DNA of 64,000 bases from Megalonaias nervosa (taxonomy: Eukaryota; Mollusca; Bivalvia; Unionida; Unionidae), in the NCBI GenBank assembly GCA_016617855.1, contig JAECUM010001794.1:62001-126000 (forward strand), read 5' to 3'. How positions within the stretch are numbered: position 1 is the stretch's first letter; every line of letters starts with the position of its first letter. Positions 1 through 14,000 of the stretch are shown piece after piece. The notes under the pieces were generated by a model. The model had not been told where the DNA came from, made no database searches, and worked only from the letters and a program-made list of their open reading frames with translations. Both the position numbers and the translations under genes were made by a program.

Positions 1-1633
1 ATTTTTTGCCTATGCTGACCCTGCTATGATCTTGACAATCATGTCTGGTTGTAATCATCAATGTTGCCAACTACAAGACTGACAAAACAATTTTTCTGCG
101 TTTAAACAAAATGCCATGTGTTTTTAAAAGTAGCAATCTTGTCACATGATTCATTAGTTGCAGTCTGGTACCCTATTGCTTTTACATTTCTTTACACTAA
201 GTGAGAGAAGCCAAAATGGCTTCGATATGTACGCAGATTTCACCTGAACAATAGCACCTAGCGGCCGTTAGGTTTTGTAAACTTGACAATTATTGTCAGT
301 AATAATAGCCACTATTTATGAAAGTGAACAAGCTCAACATCTAAGGGATGCCATAAAGGCTATCAAACTATTTTCCCGCTGACTTGTGTATTGTACATCA
401 ATACTGCCACTTCTCAGCTGTTACTACTTTTCAGTCGGGCCTCGAGTGGCTGAGTGGTCTAAAGCGCTCTCCGTTACGGATCACTGCCATCTCACCTCTG
501 TCTGCATGGGTTCGAGTCTAGGATTCGGCGAATGTGGATATGTGAGAAAGCTTGCCAGTAGCTTCTCGTGGGTCGGTGGTTCTTTCTGGGGATTTCCCGG
601 TTTCTTCCTCCACCATTAATACTGGCCGCCATGTATAACCTATTGTGTGCTGAAAAATGGCGTCAAGCCCCACAACAACAACAACAACAACAACTTTTCA
701 GTAATTGTAATCTTAACAATCATCAGAGTGACTAAACCGGACATCTCATGATAACACAGCAGTAAGGCTAATCAGATTACGTGTACTTACCTTTTCGTAT
801 GGATTATAATTTGAGTCTTTCTCGGCTTTATGGAATAAATGTGGCTTCTCTTGAAGCGTAAATGATATAATATTAACCTTAGTGGTACATGTACTTTAGT
901 CAACACTTTTTTCAGTAACGAAAACCTTACACTGGGAAACAGAAATCGGATTACTTAACACACGTTATGAATAAAATACTGGTTCTGGATACATATTACA
1001 AAATAAAATGCGGCTGCTTGTGAGGGGTAAATTTTATATTTTTGCACTAATATATCCTTAAGACTATCTGGTTAAAAATCCATCATTTAAAAAACATTTT
1101 CAAAAGGGTTGATCTAAATTTTGACAAAAGACCTTCAAAATTATATACTGTTGCATAAACAAGGACTGAATTTTCTGTAAAATCAACTTGTCTTCTTGTA
1201 ATTGGTTAAACCAGTCCCCAAACCCATACTGATACAGGGGCTCGTACCTTTTGTTAATATATAATACAAGAGATGACAATTTATCATTTCAGCTCTGAGA
1301 TTCAACACCTTTGACAACAAATTTGGCTTAAAACGAATAGCAGTCCATTTCGTAATCGGGTTTCCTCCGAATATTCATACCCCATTTTTCATATTTGGAC
1401 ATTTAGGTTGCATATTGAAAATTTGAAATTTATAATTTTGGCATCATGTTTTTAATAAAGCCCAAATGTATGCAATAATGAACCTTATGCTGTAATGTAT
1501 ACCACACATAAATGCTAATACTCATAGCAAGCCTTGATCTTCCATGCATTTGATTTTCTGCCATTTTCCTACATGTACAAAAGTGGGCCATAATTTAGCT
1601 TGAATTTTTAATGTTAAGCAAACAAAACTTTAC
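1..1633 (-). other. Intron or flank 3' of exon J, with one SINE
   Basis: I found no convincing continuation of the kinase domain here on the minus strand. The next coding exon is inferred to lie off the left edge. The only recognisable content is the SINE at 436-692. The rest is AT-rich unique-looking sequence. Confidence 0.6.
436..692 (+). mobile_element. tRNA-derived SINE, full length, copy 1
   Basis: The head carries an A-box-like TGGCTGAGTGGTCTAAAGCG and a B box GGTTCGAGTC, so it is derived from a type II (Leu/Ser-like) tRNA. A ~150-bp body follows, ending in TACTGGCCGCCATG and GGCGT, then a (CAA)n tail. A perfect 10-bp target-site duplication ACTTTTCAGT flanks it (426-435 and 693-702). 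It is mobilised by a LINE in trans and encodes no protein. Sister copies lie at 18.8, 25.2, 27.5 and 54.7 kb. Confidence 0.93.
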
Positions 1634-2086
1634 TCCAATATAGTTTCTTCATGGCAAACAAAAACTGTGATAATGGTGTTATTCTCACCAATGATAACTA
1701 TGCTTCCAACCCTGATATCAGGCATCACTTCATCCTCCTCTACAAAGTTTGGAAATGATGACAGAGGTTCAGGCAGTTGCTTCAAAAACCCTTCTATCGT
1801 CTCTGAATCAAAAGGATCTCGTGGGTTGATACAGATGGACATAGAAAGCAAATTTTCTGTTCTTTCATCTAGGTCAGGAGGGATGTAAGTTGTGGTATCA
1901 ATAACATGAGCTCCAAGATTTTCAACAGGATTGCCTCGTAAGAAGTATTCAGTTTCTTCAGTGACTGGTTTAAGCTTAGACTGAATAGGCCTTTGCTTCA
2001 ATACACTTATGGCTCCATCTAAATGACTTCCTCCTGTGTTGCTCCCTAGTGAATCTTGATCTTCAGCACTTCCCTCCATGATTGGA
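1634..2086 (-). CDS. BUB1B: MadBub exon J: KARD-like motif and pre-kinase segment
   Basis: The acceptor TTTTTTTAAG precedes 2086 and the donor GGA|GTAAAG follows 1634; phase 2 in, 2 out, 453 nt. Joined to exon I it reads ADLSPIMEGSAED, close to the KARD start LSPIIEDS of BUBR1, where phosphorylated SP and downstream Ser/Thr recruit PP2A-B56. Positions 1827-1720 encode NPRDPFDSETIEGFLKQLPE followed by PLSSFPNF, the kinase-extension segment common to BUB1/BUBR1. Then IRVGSIVIIGENNTIITVF enters the kinase N-lobe. GEN (1689-1681) stands where an active kinase would have Gly-x-Gly, so the loop may be degenerate as in BUBR1, though the alignment is uncertain. Confidence 0.9.
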
Positions 2087-5000
2087 CTTAAAAAAAGCGA
2101 AAAATCAAATTAAAACTTAAACTTTAGTAAAGATTTCCTTGAGGCTATTCAATGACCTTGATAAAGCTGGAATGCGGGTGCAAACTACAATATATTCACT
2201 TTAATTTGCAGGGTATCAATATTCATGTATTTTGTTGTTGTTATAAACAAATCTGAAATACCATCAGGAAGTTTACTTTCTGCAAAACAAAAAAAAAAAC
2301 AAACTGATACCCAAGAAAAAACTGGAAGATTTCATATACAGTAAAACCTGATCTGCGTGACCTCTGCTATGAGTGACCAGCTGTCATTTATGATCATAAT
2401 CACTGTACAAAGATTGATTTTATTTTATAAATGCACTGTTGTAAGTAACCACTGGCTGAACATGACCAGTGGCATGGATTTTAGGCAAAATATGTTTTCA
2501 ACACTACTCTGAATGACTGCATTGCAAAACCAGATATAAACAACACTGTCCTTTATTTCATCCTTTGCAACCAATATCACTGAGGAATGCCTGCAGTAAG
2601 AGTGTAAACTGTCATAAACCCAGATAAAAGAGAGGAGCTGAATCTGGCTACTGGCTTCCTTAAACATAAAGGAAGTATCGCATCTGGCTACTGGCTTCCT
2701 TAAACATAAAGGAAGTATCGCATGCTGCTGACCATGAACCAGACAAAATGGACATTACACTACTGTATATACTCCCTTTTAAATATTGTCAAATTTCAAA
2801 CAACAAAGATCCTGATCTGCCATGGCACAATGCACATGCACAGGATCTATGCTGTCTGTTCTATTGATTACTGCTAACAAACTGCACAGACCCAAATCTG
2901 CCAGCACATTATGCTAACACAGATCTTGGTCTATGCAGATTGCAGTTGGACTCAACGGTGTACATATGGTAGCTGCCTATGTAGTGACAAAGTTATTTAA
3001 ATCCCAACTTTAAAATAAACAGTTATGGATGCACTGATTCAAAGGTCTATACTATTTCATCGTTTCTGAATCATTTCAAAATTCCTAACCTGCTGTATGA
3101 AATGACTAGATGAATGAATTCTTTGTAAGTTTACTGTTTAATTCTATGGTCATTGCAAAGGTTCCTGTTGTTTGTTGTTTTACTTTGTTACAGTTATTAA
3201 AACCTGAAGACCAATCCGAAAGTAACAATGTCAAAGATCTCATCTGTTATAATTGTAGCATGTCATTTACAACCTTTCTTTATCAAGTTAATCTGTTTAT
3301 GTCAGGGGTGAATTAGGGCATTTGGCTGATGTCTCTAAAACATTTTGCGCTAGAGCAAGGATATTTGTGATGAGGGGTGAATAGGTCTTGTTGGGCACTG
3401 CAGACAAAAGCAATATAGACCCTCTGGGGCCGACAAACCCAGGAAGGGGGTCACATGACTCATTCAGCCAATGGAATATAGTTATAGGGCGTACTAATAT
3501 ACGGGTCATCAGTCCCAGCGTCACTTGCAAAAGATTTCTTGGAGATATGGGTTGTATTTTAGCAAGTGTAATTTTTACATATTTCCTTCTTTCTTCCTTG
3601 CGATACCTTTACTTGTTCCTGTCTCTTTGCGTTATTATTCCTCATAATTTTAAGGACCATTGTCTTGCTCGCACTCTGGAAAGTAGAAGGTCAGTAGATT
3701 TTGCTTTTTTGTACAGAGCTGTCATCTACTTTTGGAAAGACAATGATAGAAGCACTTATTATGGGTCATTCCTTTTGTAAATGGTTAGATCGGTATTTCA
3801 GGTTCGGGACGGATCTTAGACTCGTTCCGTCTTTCAACATAACGGAAGTTTGTAATGTAAACATTAAGGGGGTCAGAGGGCGCACAGTCGACAAGCTTTT
3901 GTGCCATAACATAAATGAAATGCGCTTAAGAAGCCCCGATATTGTAGTTTTACTTATTGGGGACAACGACATCAACGCCAATACATCGCCAGAGGTAATT
4001 GCACATAAGAGGGTAGCATTTGCTACGCTATTAAATAAAAAATATGGTGTTAAACATATCGTTCTTTGTCAGCTCATGCCTAGATTCCCGGCAATGTTAC
4101 ACCAAGTTGAGGTCGCAGGAATACATAACCATAAGAATTAAGCAGCCGATAGAAACTACAAGGATATGTATTGTCGCTTAGCAAAGGAGGTCAATGATAT
4201 TGTGCAATCTGAAGTCTCTGCTTATCCTTATTTAACATTTTGGGACGATGATAGCAAATCTGCCTTTGATAGGCCTCAGGACAGGAGATTTTTCTATCAG
4301 ATGGCATTCATTTGTCCCCTAAAGGACAGTGGCACCTTTATAGGTCGCTTCGGGGAGCTCTTCTCAATGTATGTTATAAAATAATGCATAAACATTAAAC
4401 GATAACTAGGCTAGGCTAGTTCTTGTACTATTTCTGCTTTTTGATTTCAACGGTATCTGCCCACAAAGGGAGATATCAGGCCAGATCCTGTACCTGCTCC
4501 TTTGTGTTTTGTAAACATCCTTAGTGTCTGCCATTGAGGAGGCACTGGGTCAGGTCCCGTACCTGATCCTTTTGGATATTGTTCCTGGCAAGCCAGTCTG
4601 GCCTACATAATAGGGGGTCCATGTAATAATTTTGGTGTTTCCCCCCACCCCCCATTAAGGATCACATACCAAGGTATCCTTGTTCTTGTTTGTTATTCAC
4701 AAGTGGTCTTATATGAGTGGCTTCAGGGAACATGTTCAAATTTCTTTGTTATCTGCCCATCTTGGGAGATAACAGGCCAGGTCCAGTACCTGTCCTCTTT
4801 TTTATCTTTTGTTATCTGTCCACCTTGGAAGAAAACAGGCCAGGTCCTGTACCTGTTCCTTTGTGTTTTGTAAACATCCTTAGTGTCTGCCATTGTGGAG
4901 GCACCGGGTCAGGTCCCATACCTGATCCTTTTGGATATTGTTCCTGGCAAGCCAGTCTGGCCTACATTACAGGGGGTCCCTGTAATAATTTTGGTGTTTC

Positions 5001-8000
5001 TTGCCCCTCCCCCCCATTAAGGATCACATACTAAGGTATCTTTGTTCTTATTTATTATTCACAAATGGTCTTATATGAGTGGCTTCTGGGAACATGTTCA
5101 AATTTCTTTGTTATCTGCCCATCTTGGGAGATAACAGGCCAGGTCCAGTACCTGTCCTCTTTTTCGTCTTTTATTATCTGTCCACCTTGGAAGATAACAG
5201 GCCAGGTCCCGTACCTGTTGTCGTCTTTTTCTGCTGCACTTTTGTATCAGTCTCTTGGCCTGATAACAGGTCCGCTTACATACCGGACCGCCACTTTCTA
5301 TACATATGTAATTTTGCTATGGAACAATTGGTCGCACCCGTTATAGCTTACCATGTAAGCATACTATGTACTGAACTATAAAAAAAATAATAAAAAAATT
5401 TTTAAAAAATTTTAAAAAATTTATTTATATCAGGTAACCATACATACATGAGTTTGCCAATCACAATTTGTTAGTGCATACTCCATTAAATAATAACATA
5501 ATAATAAATAGTACACATACAGGGTTGCCCATGTTACATGTTTCTTACTATTATCTTCAATACAGTATTTTTTTTCTAACTTTACCAGATCATGCCACCC
5601 AAGCGCAAAGCATCAGCAGTGGTTAAGCAGGCTGCCAAGAGGGTTCGGTACACCCGTTCAAGGATTCGGTCAGTTGACCACCATAAACAGCATCATGAAT
5701 CTGGAGCAACACATGCAGCTGATACAGTCGACCAAGTTACCATTGACCGGATAACACAACAGGTGGTACAGCAGATTACACCAATCATCAACATACAAGT
5801 GCACAGAAAGTTGGACCACATCTTGGAGATGCTGCATGGGACCACTCATCTGCAGCAACCTGCCATGTCCTCGCAAGAAACAGAGCAAGGGCCATCAGCC
5901 TCCTCCAACGCCCATACAGAAAGCAATGTTTAACAGGCAGTCAGGGAAGCATGGCACAGGCTACCTCACCTTAACAGGACTCTCTCATACAGGTATAGGT
6001 ACTCGGAGTGATTTATTACCACCTATTACTACTATCAGTTGATATAATTGCCTCTGTGCCTGACAGAATTAAGCAGCAGATTGGGGCTGGGACATACACA
6101 GATTTTCAAACTCTCCTTTCCCTATCCACGGACAATACATTTAGATTAGAGTTCGATATCACATCAAACGCATCTGAATTGAACCCACTACCCATGGCCA
6201 AGAAGTCCCCGCTCTCCATCACTCATTGGTTGACAGCATGGAACAGACTCGCTACAATAATATTTATGAAATCCCCCATGTTGAGCACTGTGCTATCTCA
6301 CCACATGGAAGTCGTCATGAAGTTGGCTGAGCGCAGGGCTCATTGAAGATACTATGATGAGCAGTTTCGACACATGATCGAGAGGGGAGAGGTAAAGTGG
6401 GGTTCCACCCACCTTGAACTTTACTTGCGCTCTGTTCTTGACAGCATTGGTGACAGGACGGCTACCAGCACTGCCACATTACCATCCTTATTCTCAAAAT
6501 TGAGCCCCCCAAAAGGGACCTGCTTTAATCACCACAGGGGGCTGCATGGTTCTGTAGGGCTAGCATTAAAGTAATTTTGTAAATAACTTTATGCATGTTA
6601 GATCATATGAACATAATATTGTTTTCAATACAATTGTCACTTATGTGGCATGCATCAACAAATAGTTTTCCAGCGTTATTCGTTAGGCTCAAATTCTTAC
6701 CTTCCTCCTTACTTTTCTCCTTGCTGTCCTCAACTTAAAATTTATAAAAATTGTTAATTTGGTAATCTAATTGCTCACATATAATGTACTTAGAGTGCTT
6801 GTTATCCTCTCATGTACACTTCATCACAAATAAATGTATTCTGCTCCTGGAAGAGTTAATTCAGTCTATATACCAGAGGCCTGATCAAAATCACTTGTCA
6901 TTTTGGACATGTATATGGATATGTTACACCATCACTCTAGAGTCAACTGAAATGACAGTCCAAAATAGCAACCATGTGCAGGAGCAAAACAGGTAGTTTA
7001 TTCTTTGAAATAATGTGTACATAATTCAGGAAAAAGTGCACCCACTCCTTATTTTCTGCTTGATTATGCCCTCACAAATTTTGTACATAAGTTTCAATTT
7101 TAAAGGAATTTTTAGAATAACTCAAGCTAGAGAACACATACAACATAGCCAGATAAAACTTGAGGAAGAATTTTTCACTTGTCAGTTTGCTTGTTGACTA
7201 CTCCAGTTACGCCCAAAACATGCAATACTCTTCAAGTTTTCTTTTTCATTATTAAAAATGTTAGCTAGCTTTCCCTGCCAAAATTAGTTTGGGATACTTT
7301 GGTCACACCATGCCTTTCTACACTAAATATGACACTTCATTGATGGATAAACCCAAATCTGCCACTGTTTTCAGTAAGGCATACTGTTATGTTTGATTTA
7401 ACTGGAAATGGATTAAAGTTTATGCATGCGGAAATGAGAGGAAAAGGCATCAATTGCAGAACCCATCTTGTAAACACATATTTCAGTTATAAATAATTAG
7501 TGGGAATTCAAAGAATCCTTTTGTATTAACGTAAATCTGTAGACTTTGGAATGGAAAGAGGTATCATGATAAATAAAAAAAAAAGTATCCTTAATTTTGA
7601 ATTCATTCTTTGTTTCTTATTTACTCAATTTATCTTATAGTTAAAAATAAAATTTGTATACTGCTGCACTGAGTACATTTTAGATGCATGACTCTGAACT
7701 CATTTGCAGGAGTTCTCATGAATCACTGGTTTCCAAAATGTGCAAAGTGGTAAAAATTGTGCTCTAGAAGCATCTCTAGCCATGCCAAATCCCATGACAG
7801 GTTGAATTTTTTTAACAGGGCCAGTAAGCAAGGTTGGAATTGATCGAAATTGGTCAGCAATTCAAAAAGGTCCTTGTGACTCATGTCTTCTCTTCCATGG
7901 TGTTGGAAGGTATCGTAAATCATGCAGTGGTATCCCTTGTTATAGAGGCTAATTGCTGTTCAAAGAGAAATAGAAAGAAGTTGGCAAGTTGTGGAATGGA

Positions 8001-11000
8001 GGCTGACAGGTATGAGGTCATGTAAATGACATCAGTCTGTGAAGACTTGTCACTTTCCCTCTTTTAGAGTGGAGGGCCATCTAGCTCACGAGATCCTCTT
8101 CACAACTGCAGCATCAAACTTCTTTTGTACAATGAGTGTTGGACAAGAGCAATGAGTGAAGGTGTAGCTTTTCTGGACAAGGATGGAATACTAGCAAACT
8201 CTGCTGTTGGAGTAGCATCAGGGTTGCTGCAATCTGTCTTCATATAACTGTTACTAGATCAAGCCGATTTGGTTACCTATGATTTGTTCTGTTGGAAAGG
8301 GCAATCAGAATTTTCTTGCATTCTGTGCCCTTCAGTTTTTAAGTAATTTCAGAACTTCAACTGATGGAGGGAAGGCATAGGTCATAATTCCCTCCCAGTT
8401 GATTGCTAGAGTGTCAACGGCCCATACAGTCAGGTAAGTAAGTGGTGAGACCAAGGTGGGCAGCTTGCTTTTTCAACAAATCCACCATCGTTCATCCCCA
8501 TAGGGTTCAGACTTGAAGGAAGATAGATGGATGAAGAGGCCACCCCATGTGAACCAGCTGGCCCCTCCTCGAGTGAGAAAGAAGTATGTCAAGATGTTGG
8601 ACATAAGACTGTCTTGGAACAAATGCGATCTGGTCAAGCCTGGGAAGCATACAGAATGGCCTTCATTTCCAGCAGGTTGACGTGAAGAGCCTTCACCTGA
8701 TTGGACCATTTGTCTTTGACCATCAAGATGTCTGGGAGCAAGTGTGCCCCCCCACCCCCCAACCTAAACACCTGGTGTCTGAGCAGATTGTGAACTCTTG
8801 TTGTGAGGCCTCTCTTCGGATTTCTTCCTTTAGCCATTCTGTGTTTTGTCATTCAGACAGTGTTTGATGTCCATTGCTATCACAGTGTAATAATTCAGCA
8901 GCAAAGATACTGTGCTCCACTGAGAGATTAGTGCCATCTACAGGGGGCACATGTAAAGATGGCCTAAGAATACATGATCTACCACTGCCCTTAAGAGGCC
9001 AAGGAGTTAAGAAATTCTCTCACTGAAATAACAATTTTGGAAGAACAGAATAGAAGACAGATGAATGATATTGGCATGGGTTAGGAAATCTATACCAAGA
9101 TGAATGAAACACTGAGAAGGAGCAAGGTTTATCTACACCAAATTTACTATCCATCCTAGAATGCGAAGAAAATAAAATGTGCCTGTTCAGGTCTTGAACC
9201 AAAACTGTACTTAAAAATGCTTTTGTTGAGTATCATCCAGGTACTCCACTGGTGTGAAGATGTTAGTTTGAACCTTAATATGCAGTCAGGTGTCCTTGTG
9301 AAAGATAAAAAGTGAAGTTGATGTTAAACAGGAGTGTTCAGAACAGGTATGATAAGCTGTGGTAACCAAAACAGAGGATTTTTTTTTATGAAAATAAGTG
9401 TCAGACAGCTCTAGGCTTGTGGCATGTTCGTTGTGGTAGGTGAACAAATAGATAGACCTTGCAATTTCTATTCTCAGGTTAGGTGCTTTGATGAAATGAT
9501 TTAGGTTGCTCTGGTTTATTTCTGGTTTTAACTTCCTACTGGGTTTCATAACCAGAGGAGTCAGGACACAAATGCCAGGATGAATGGATCTGTGCTACTT
9601 CTATTGCCCATATCTCTAATAAAGTGTTAGTCTCCTTCTGTAGTGTTTATGACTTCATGAGTGTCTGTCATGAAGGTATTGAATGAAAGGAGAGGAGGCT
9701 GGTCAAATGAATCCAAAGCCACTCGAAAACAAACTGAAGTAACCAGTCACTGTGTGGGAAAAAAGTTGCTGCACACAGAGGGTTGCATGAAAGGCAGGAC
9801 TTTTATTGTTGGAGGGTTTAAGGAAGGAGAAAACCTGTTTTCTCCCCCCCCCCTTATCTGCAAGAAGTGTGTACGGCCGCCTATTACTCACTTGGCATCT
9901 ATAGAGTGGTCTTGCCTGAGAATAACCTCTATAATTTTCCTGGCATTTGATGCTCCTTCTCTGAGATGGCTCTTTGTGTGGAAATGTTTAGAAAAAGACT
10001 GGACTGAGAGTTGAAGGGGCTCTCCCCAAACACAAGGGAAGACCTGAAATGGAGAGAGCGCAGGGCTGTGATGTAGCATTATTTGAGTGACAATGATTGT
10101 AAAAGACAGTCCCTTCTAACTCAGTCTAAATTGCATGTAGTGGTTAGAGCATTTGCCATCATGTGGTGTGCTGCCCTATTTGTCACCTTGGATATGTGGC
10201 TAACTGCATCTCAAGCATGGTCATTTCATGCCTTTTCCACCAAGTGACAAATGGCTAAAGACATCAAATCAAGAAGAAATGAGACTGAAATGACATTCCT
10301 AACCAATTTCAAAATGCCAAGATTGAAATGACATTCCTAACCAATTTCAAAATGCCATTAAATAGATGTGTTACAACTCCATGGTCTTAAACTAGGTCAC
10401 AAAACAAGTTTTGTAAAATTACACAAATAATTTATTTTTGAAACTATATAGTGAAATTTTAAATGACATTTACAGTATTGTGAATTAAATCCCACATAAC
10501 CCTGAATGTTCTAACACATGTCCAGAAGTATAGAATGTTCCAAATGAATTCTAACAGAATGTGCTAATGTGTCAAAAGTACTGAATGTGCTGATCTACCA
10601 ATACTCTTGATGTATCACAATGATATAATCTAGAATATCTTTTAATTCACAATAATCACAAAGTAGTGTTTTAGTCCAAAAACTCTATGAGCACTTTGTA
10701 ATTCCAATGAATAATTTTAAATAAATCATTCCTCTCAAATTATATCTGAATACAACTAAAAACCCTGATCATAGATTCCCAAAAACTGATATAAAACAAT
10801 AATGCACAACTGTTTACCTCTTTATATACAAACTGTCATATAATCTATGATGAATTAGATTTTCCGAAAAAATAATTGATTATTTTGCAAGGTTAGGCCT
10901 TGAACTTAAATTTCAGTAAACATCTTGTTTACCACTTAGAATCATAATAAAAATCAGATAGACCTTGTCTGACAATAGTCAGGTAGGTCAAAACTCTACC

Positions 11001-14000
11001 CTCAATCATGGACAAAGGTCAGCACACAAAAGAAATTAAATATACATAACACTTGAAAGTCCACTTTTTAAAATGTGGTACAGATATAACAATGGCTATA
11101 AGAACCTTTCCCAATGTAGGAACTTCTGTTTTAAATATTGGTATGTGTCCTATACCAATCTGGTGGGAAAAACACCATTAGATCACCAAGGAAAAATGCC
11201 TTGATATTGCCTGGATCACATGTTGTCAGAAAGGCGTTAAGAAATCTCAGTGATCTAAATGACTGATGTTTGTCTGCATCTTCAGCATTGATGGAAGTTC
11301 TCACTTTGTAAGCTTTGTTCATGACTGAAGGAGGAGGACATTTAACAAATCATATTTTATAGACCTCCTCAATAGTAGATCCATTTTATAGATCTCATCT
11401 ATACCTGTTCCTCGATCATGTGCGGTCCTCAGTAGGGTCTGCATATTCAAGTAGGTTTGAGTCCGAGTGATCTTCCATTTGTGAAGTGTCCTCCTCCTGT
11501 GCCAAAGTCTTGGGGTAATTCATGCCACACAGTAATAATGATGCTACATCATCAGTTCATGTTATAAATGACCTGCCTGTGGCAATGGTCAAAAGAGATG
11601 GGCTAGAAGAGTTTCAAACTAGATTTGTTTTAAACTGGTGTTGCCTTGCTGGAACCGACAGCTGGTCCAGTTCATCGAGTTAAAGTGTTGTGACCATGTG
11701 GGTCGATGGTATGCTGGTCAGTGTGACCTATATATTCACAAAATCACATTGTTGTTAATGTTGTCTGAGAATGATGATTCATATGCCTGTATTTGGACAG
11801 CTGGATGGTACAGTCAACAGCCAGGACATTACGTATTTTAATAACAAAATCTGGCTGGCCAGGTCAGGCCAGCAAAGTCAGAAAATACTCTCAAACACCT
11901 TTGTTTTCATTATATCAAACATAGGCAAAGAGCTGGATGTGCACCCAGAGGGTTGTCCAAAATACACAGAGGCCAAATCATTGCTACCACTGTTAGCCAT
12001 TTGAGTACAAAAGCCTTATTGATAATATTAATCATGTGTGCTCCAAATCTCTATCATCATTATATAGCAAAGTCTCTGCTGGTGTCAGTGTCTAAAGGGT
12101 CAAGGTAGGAAGCTTAGTTTTCTTAACATGTCGAGTGGGAGCTATCTCCATATCCCAAAGCAACTGACTGAATCTGAGTCTGGATGTAAGGTTAAGGTGT
12201 CACGATTGGATGGTTCATAACTGGCACTTTTATCTCTGCTGTTAAGCTCCTAAGCTAGCACTATGGACCATCTCTGTTCAGTCCAACTGCAGCAGGCATT
12301 ACAGCTCTTCGAGGACGAATATTTAGAACATGACAGACATGTTTTATAGTTATCCTCCCCCTTTTTGATGCAATTTCATTTCATGTTCTTGACTGGCATT
12401 TCTTCAGATACAGATTTAAAATAAAGGAGACAAAGTACAAAGATAAATGGTATGTATAGCTATGAGACTATACAGAAAAATGATAATGACAATACACATA
12501 CAAAGTAGATTAAATATATTGATTTATTGATTAAATCACAGTGACAATAATGAAGCAGCAATTAAATCATGAATGATAATAATATTACTATAAATAATGT
12601 TCAAATAGTTGACCTCTCATTTTGAGATGTTCTATCAACTATCAATACATAATGCAATGTTATCATAAAAGAAACAGTAACAAAGTTAAAAATATTAAAT
12701 GCACTATAAAATGCAAAATGCAGTATATTCTACCTTTAGCAATGTTTAGACTTATTGTAAACAGGTGGTTGGTTGAAAACATGGATTTAAATACAATTGA
12801 TTCCTAAAAGACCTGTTGACAGTGCAAGCAAAGGTTACAAACTGATGACATCCATGTTACAGGTGGCCACCGAGTGGAAGGGGAGAAAATCTATAAGAGT
12901 TGCTTCCCTTTCCCTAGATCCTATATACATAAAAGGACATTTTCATGTCCACAGGAGGGCTTTATTTCAAAGGTAGGAGAAAGTAAACTCTAACATTAAT
13001 ATGATCAGGTAGTGCATTTGACAGATAAATAATGAGTATACTTCTCTGTGATGAGAAAACTCCTACAGATCACTAAAACTTGTTGAAAGGCACAAGATGG
13101 AATGAATCTGTGAAGCCTCTTAAGCTTACTGACCTGACGAAAGTGGAATTGGTAGCTGGCTACAGATGGGATTTTGGCACCACAAACCATGTCCAAGGTA
13201 CATAACCCTTGTGTGATTTCCAACCTGACAGGCAGATGTGTTAGCACCATTGTACCAGAAAATTTTCACATCATGTATGAACCAAATCAAGCAATTCAGA
13301 GTGATAGTACCAAAGAAAATTCAAATAAACAGCCTTACCATAACTTACTTTTATGCACAATACTAAACACTAACCTTAGGTCTGCTTTAGAAATTGTCAA
13401 CTCTTTGCTCATTTCTTTGGCTGTTGTTCCCATCTTGCTGACAGTCTCCATCTGAATGCCAGCTGTCCACTTAGGATCCACTTTGGACTCGGACTCATTA
13501 AGGCCACTAACATGGTTTAGGCTGTTTTTTAGAGCTGAATTATTTAGGTTGAATGGCGTTGAGGCAAACTTAGCAGCCTGTGCAAAGCTCAGGTGAGAAC
13601 CCAAAGGTGCAAGTGTTATATCATTCCTTTGCTGGGACTCGATTCCCTCCAGATTTTCATCCTCAAACATATCTCTTGCCTACAAGTAAACAACTTAAAA
13701 AATCAACAAATTTGACAAAGTCTAGCAAGCTGCTTCTGCAGATAATTTACTTACATGGCATTGCATATGCATACAACAAGATTCTTGACCTGAGCATGGT
13801 ATCATTGGTAGGGGTGAAATGATACACCTCTGCAATGAAGCAATATGACTGACCACACAAAGCCTACAAAACAATACAATTATCAATACAAGTATCAACT
13901 TGATGGTCTTTTCATCCTTAGAAAGTCTTTCGATAGTAGGGTGGTGTGATTTTGTATGTGTTGACATACTGGCTTTATTTCTAGCATGCAGATTACAGAC

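Larger units (their letters stand above)
2087..13374 (-). other. Intron I-J, 11.3 kb, mostly transposon remnants
   Basis: This intron holds the 40-bp tandem repeat (2.6 kb), a MITE-like repeat (2.8 kb), the SGNH/gag retroelement (3.7-6.6 kb), a DIRS-type remnant (8.0-10.1 kb), a 38-bp tandem duplication (10.3 kb) and a dispersed repeat (10.4-11.0 kb). About 6.6-8.0 and 11.1-12.9 kb show nothing I recognise. Near 12.89-12.94 kb a segment resembles the inverted-repeat end seen at 61.4 kb. Confidence 0.7.

Noticed and set aside
436..525. Possible tRNA-Leu or tRNA-Ser gene
   Set aside because: A and B boxes are present, but the acceptor stem does not close and the sequence continues into a SINE body with tail and target-site duplication. 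The same applies to the copies at 19.0 and 27.5 kb.
1667..1888. Plus-strand open frame
   Set aside because: Antisense of exon J.
4440..5260. Possible CRISPR-like array
   Set aside because: The units are ~360 bp with conserved 'spacers', in a eukaryotic retroelement; this is an ordinary tandem repeat.
4717..5381. Overlapping plus-strand open frames rich in NRPGPVPV repeats
   Set aside because: They are translations of the tandem repeat in several frames, with no independent coding support.
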